From the NCBI GenBank assembly GCA_050485745.1, contig JBJHBY010000188.1:1-7034 (forward strand): a DNA stretch of 7,034 nucleotides. Direction: 5' to 3'. Shown here in pieces: positions 4,828 to 7,034 of this stretch (its first letter is position 1; every line of letters begins with the position of its first letter). The DNA is from JBJHBY01 sp050485745 (GTDB lineage Bacteria > Pseudomonadota > Gammaproteobacteria > Pseudomonadales > CAMLJR01). The translations under genes and the position numbers were made by a program. The notes under the pieces were generated by a model that was not told the DNA's origin, made no database searches, and saw only the letters and a list, made by a program, of their open reading frames with translations.

Positions 4828-6996
4828 ATGCGCGAGACCCGCTACACCTTCTGCCGGACCTGCGAGGCCACCTGCGGCCTGGAAGTCGACGTCGAGGACA
4901 ACCGGGTGGTGGCAATCCGCCCGGACAAGCAGCATGTGGTCAGCAAGGGTTACTCCTGCGTCAAGGGCATTCACTTCGACCAGGTGCAGAACAGCCCGGA
5001 CCGCATCACCCGGCCCCTGAAGCGGGTGGATGATCGTTGGGAGGCGATCGGCTGGGATCAGGCTATCGATGAGATCGGCGCGCGCATCCGCAGCATCGTC
5101 GAGCGCGACGGGCCCGATGCCTTCGCCCATCTGGTGGGTTCCGCTGGGGGGGCCAACGTGCTGGCGCCGATGTTCCGCAACGCCCTGTACAAGGCACTGG
5201 GCTCGCGCCGCATGTATGGCACCGGCACCTGCGACACCACCAACAAATTCCGCGTCTGCGAGGATATGTACGGCTCACCGTTCCAGCTGCCCTACCCCGA
5301 CGTGGACCGCACCGAATTCCTGATGGTGCTGGGCGCGAACCCGGCGGTCTCCGGCAATACCCTGTATCACCTGCCGCAGTCCGTGCAGCGACTGAAAGCC
5401 ATTACCAAACGCGGCGGACGCGTGGTGTTCATCAACCCGCGCCGTATCGAGACGGCCCAGGCCGGCGAGCACCTCTTCATCCGCCCCGACACCGATCTGT
5501 ACTTTCTCGCCGCCTTCTGCAACGAGCTGATCCGTAACGGCGGCGTCGATACGGCGCGGGTGGAGCGCTTTATGAAGGGCTTCGACACCCTGCGCGAGGT
5601 GGTGGCGGACTGGACACCGGAGAAACAGGCCGCGGTCACCGGCATTGATGCGGACGTGCTGCGCGACCTGGTGCGCAGCCACCGGCAGGCCCGGGGCGCC
5701 GGCCTGTACATGGCCACCGGCGTCAACCAGGGCCGCAGCGGCACCCTGTGCTTCTGGCTGCTGGAGTGCATCAACGCCCTCTCCGGCAACCTCGACCGCC
5801 GCGGCGGCATGCTGATGGGCCAGGGCATCGTCGACATGGCCGGCGAGGTGAAAAAAGCCGGCGACGTGACCCTGCGCCACGACCGCGACGATGGCCTGCC
5901 CAGCGTGGTGGGGCTGCAGCCCTCCGGCATGCTGGCACCGGACATCGAGCAGGGCCGCGTCAAGGGCATGATCGTCGAGGCCAGCAACCCGCTGCTGGCC
6001 TGCAGCAACCCGGACGGGCGACTGGACCGCGCCTTCGGGCAACTGGAACTGCTGGTGTGCATCGACCTGTTCCGCAACGAAGTCGGCAACCTGGCCCACT
6101 ACATCCTGCCCGCCCCCACCTGGCTGGAGCGCGCCGAGATTCCCTACGCCCTGCAGAGCTTCATGGCCTGCACGCCGGTGCCCTATATGACCTACAGCGA
6201 CGCGGTGGTGGCGGAACCCGAGGGGGTGCGCCACGAGTGGTGGATCTACAGCCGCCTGGCGGAGGCCGCCGGTGCCACCATGTTCGGCAAGCGCTGGCTG
6301 GCGGCCCTGCTGAAGCTCAACACACGCCTGGCCTACGCTCCCCGGCGCTGGCTGCGGCGCCTGGCGCTGACGCCGGAGAAAATGATCAGCGGCATGCTGC
6401 GCCAGGCGAAGCTGCCCGGTGCCCGGGACTTCGTGAAGAAACACCCCCACGGCATCCTGCTGCCGGAGAACAGCGGCGATAACTTCCTGGGCACGCCCCG
6501 GGTGCTCACCGACGACGGCAAGGTCAACCTCGCCCCGGCGGCCTATGTGGCCACCTTCCGTGAGCGGGCCGAGGCGCTCTACCAGGAGGAACTGGCCCAG
6601 CGCGACCACTTCAAGCTGATCGGCAAGCGCGAGATCAAGCGCATGAACAGTGCCTCCGCCAACGTACCCCGGCTGGTCAAGGACGCCAGCAACTTCGCCT
6701 GGATCCATCCGCAGGACGCCGACGCACTGCAGTTGCGCAGCGGCGACAGGTTGCGGGTCAGCTCCCGCTACGGGGTGATCGAGGTACCGGTCAAGATCAG
6801 CGACGAGATGATGCCGAAGACCGTCGCCATCCCCCAGTGCTGGGGGCACCGCAACGCCGACGGCCTGCGCCACGCGCAGCAGCACCCGGGGGTGAACTCC
6901 AACTACCTGGCCGGCGACGGGCCGGACAACATCGAGGCGCTGTCGGGGATGTCACACCTGTCGGGGATTGCTGTGGAGCTGAGCCGGGTGGGGTGA
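4828..6996 (+). CDS. Cytoplasmic Mo/W-bisPGD oxidoreductase with N-terminal [4Fe-4S] cluster
   Basis: The 722-residue product belongs to the DMSO reductase superfamily, which moves electron pairs using a molybdenum or tungsten bis-pterin cofactor. An N-terminal [4Fe-4S] motif uses Cys9, Cys12, Cys16 and Cys44 (FCRTCEATC, then YSCVKG). The core includes LMVLGANP (165-172) and FINPRRIE (201-208). IVEASNPLL (382-390) and the LPAPTWLE stretch (427-434) follow. The pterin-dinucleotide-binding domain fills about 620-722, with the late HPGVNSNYL motif. By spacing to the DRTEFLMVLG segment, Cys135 (GTGTCDTTNK) falls where formate dehydrogenase H has its selenocysteine, so it is the likely metal ligand; the next residue is Asp, not the His of formate dehydrogenases. 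No Tat signal is present, so it is cytoplasmic. CGGAGG lies only 4 bases before the ATG. No electron-transfer subunit adjoins it. Family is certain; substrate unknown. Confidence 0.93.
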   Translation: MRETRYTFCRTCEATCGLEVDVEDNRVVAIRPDKQHVVSKGYSCVKGIHFDQVQNSPDRITRPLKRVDDRWEAIGWDQAIDEIGARIRSIVERDGPDAFAHLVGSAGGANVLAPMFRNALYKALGSRRMYGTGTCDTTNKFRVCEDMYGSPFQLPYPDVDRTEFLMVLGANPAVSGNTLYHLPQSVQRLKAITKRGGRVVFINPRRIETAQAGEHLFIRPDTDLYFLAAFCNELIRNGGVDTARVERFMKGFDTLREVVADWTPEKQAAVTGIDADVLRDLVRSHRQARGAGLYMATGVNQGRSGTLCFWLLECINALSGNLDRRGGMLMGQGIVDMAGEVKKAGDVTLRHDRDDGLPSVVGLQPSGMLAPDIEQGRVKGMIVEASNPLLACSNPDGRLDRAFGQLELLVCIDLFRNEVGNLAHYILPAPTWLERAEIPYALQSFMACTPVPYMTYSDAVVAEPEGVRHEWWIYSRLAEAAGATMFGKRWLAALLKLNTRLAYAPRRWLRRLALTPEKMISGMLRQAKLPGARDFVKKHPHGILLPENSGDNFLGTPRVLTDDGKVNLAPAAYVATFRERAEALYQEELAQRDHFKLIGKREIKRMNSASANVPRLVKDASNFAWIHPQDADALQLRSGDRLRVSSRYGVIEVPVKISDEMMPKTVAIPQCWGHRNADGLRHAQQHPGVNSNYLAGDGPDNIEALSGMSHLSGIAVELSRVG

Positions 6997-7034
6997 GGGG
7001 ATCATATCCGCAATGGCATGCTTTGCGCGCTGCA

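Noticed and set aside
5275..6885. A 536-codon open frame on the - strand inside the molybdopterin oxidoreductase gene
   Set aside because: It lies fully antisense to a certain gene, with shadow-type composition and no family motifs.
4828..6996. Formate dehydrogenase or periplasmic nitrate reductase as specific name for the Mo enzyme
   Set aside because: The residue after the predicted metal-ligand Cys is Asp rather than His, there is no Tat signal, and motifs do not single out NapA; a family-level name is all the sequence supports.
6997..7034. Possible start of a further gene at ATG 7013
   Set aside because: Only 38 bases remain, with no clear ribosome site and too few codons to judge.

Overview
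The window is GC-rich, densely packed bacterial chromosome carrying one 3'-partial and five complete protein genes on both strands. Gene content (a KshA-like Rieske oxygenase, a PAPS-dependent sulfotransferase, a Tat-exported DUF1214 protein, a TMT1A/METTL7-like methyltransferase, a transglutaminase-like protein and a molybdopterin oxidoreductase) suggests a proteobacterium, most likely a marine or steroid-degrading gammaproteobacterium (Halieaceae/Spongiibacteraceae or Nevskiales type). That assignment is inference from gene style; no rRNA, tRNA or other taxonomic marker is present.

Layout. Positions 2-364 (+) hold the C-terminal end of a Rieske-type oxygenase whose start lies to the left. 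A 48-base convergent gap contains a strong stem-loop that probably ends transcription from both sides. Positions 413-2897 (-) form a two-gene unit: a Tat-signal protein with two DUF1214-like halves is read first, then a sulfotransferase 25 bases behind it. A 170-base gap with an AT-rich patch and a weak promoter candidate separates this unit from a class I methyltransferase (3068-3688, -). A divergent 159-base gap carries promoter-like signals on both sides; the + side reads into a transglutaminase-like gene (3848-4726). After 101 bases comes a cytoplasmic Mo/W-bisPGD oxidoreductase with an N-terminal [4Fe-4S] motif (4828-6996, +). The last 38 bases hold nothing recognisable.

How the genes might work together. 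The oxygenase, sulfotransferase and DUF1214 protein would fit processing of a hydrophobic, hydroxylatable compound such as a steroid or other lipid: hydroxylation, then sulfonation. This is a hypothesis from neighbourhood only, because the oxygenase is transcribed convergently to the other two. The methyltransferase, transglutaminase and Mo enzyme look like independent single-gene units. No mobile element, CRISPR array, RNA gene or clear transfer boundary was seen, and no complete new multi-gene system. The points most worth following are the Cys-Asp pair at the predicted metal site of the Mo enzyme, the internal duplication of the DUF1214 protein with its tight coupling to the sulfotransferase, and the bacterial methyltransferase resembling animal thiol methyltransferases.
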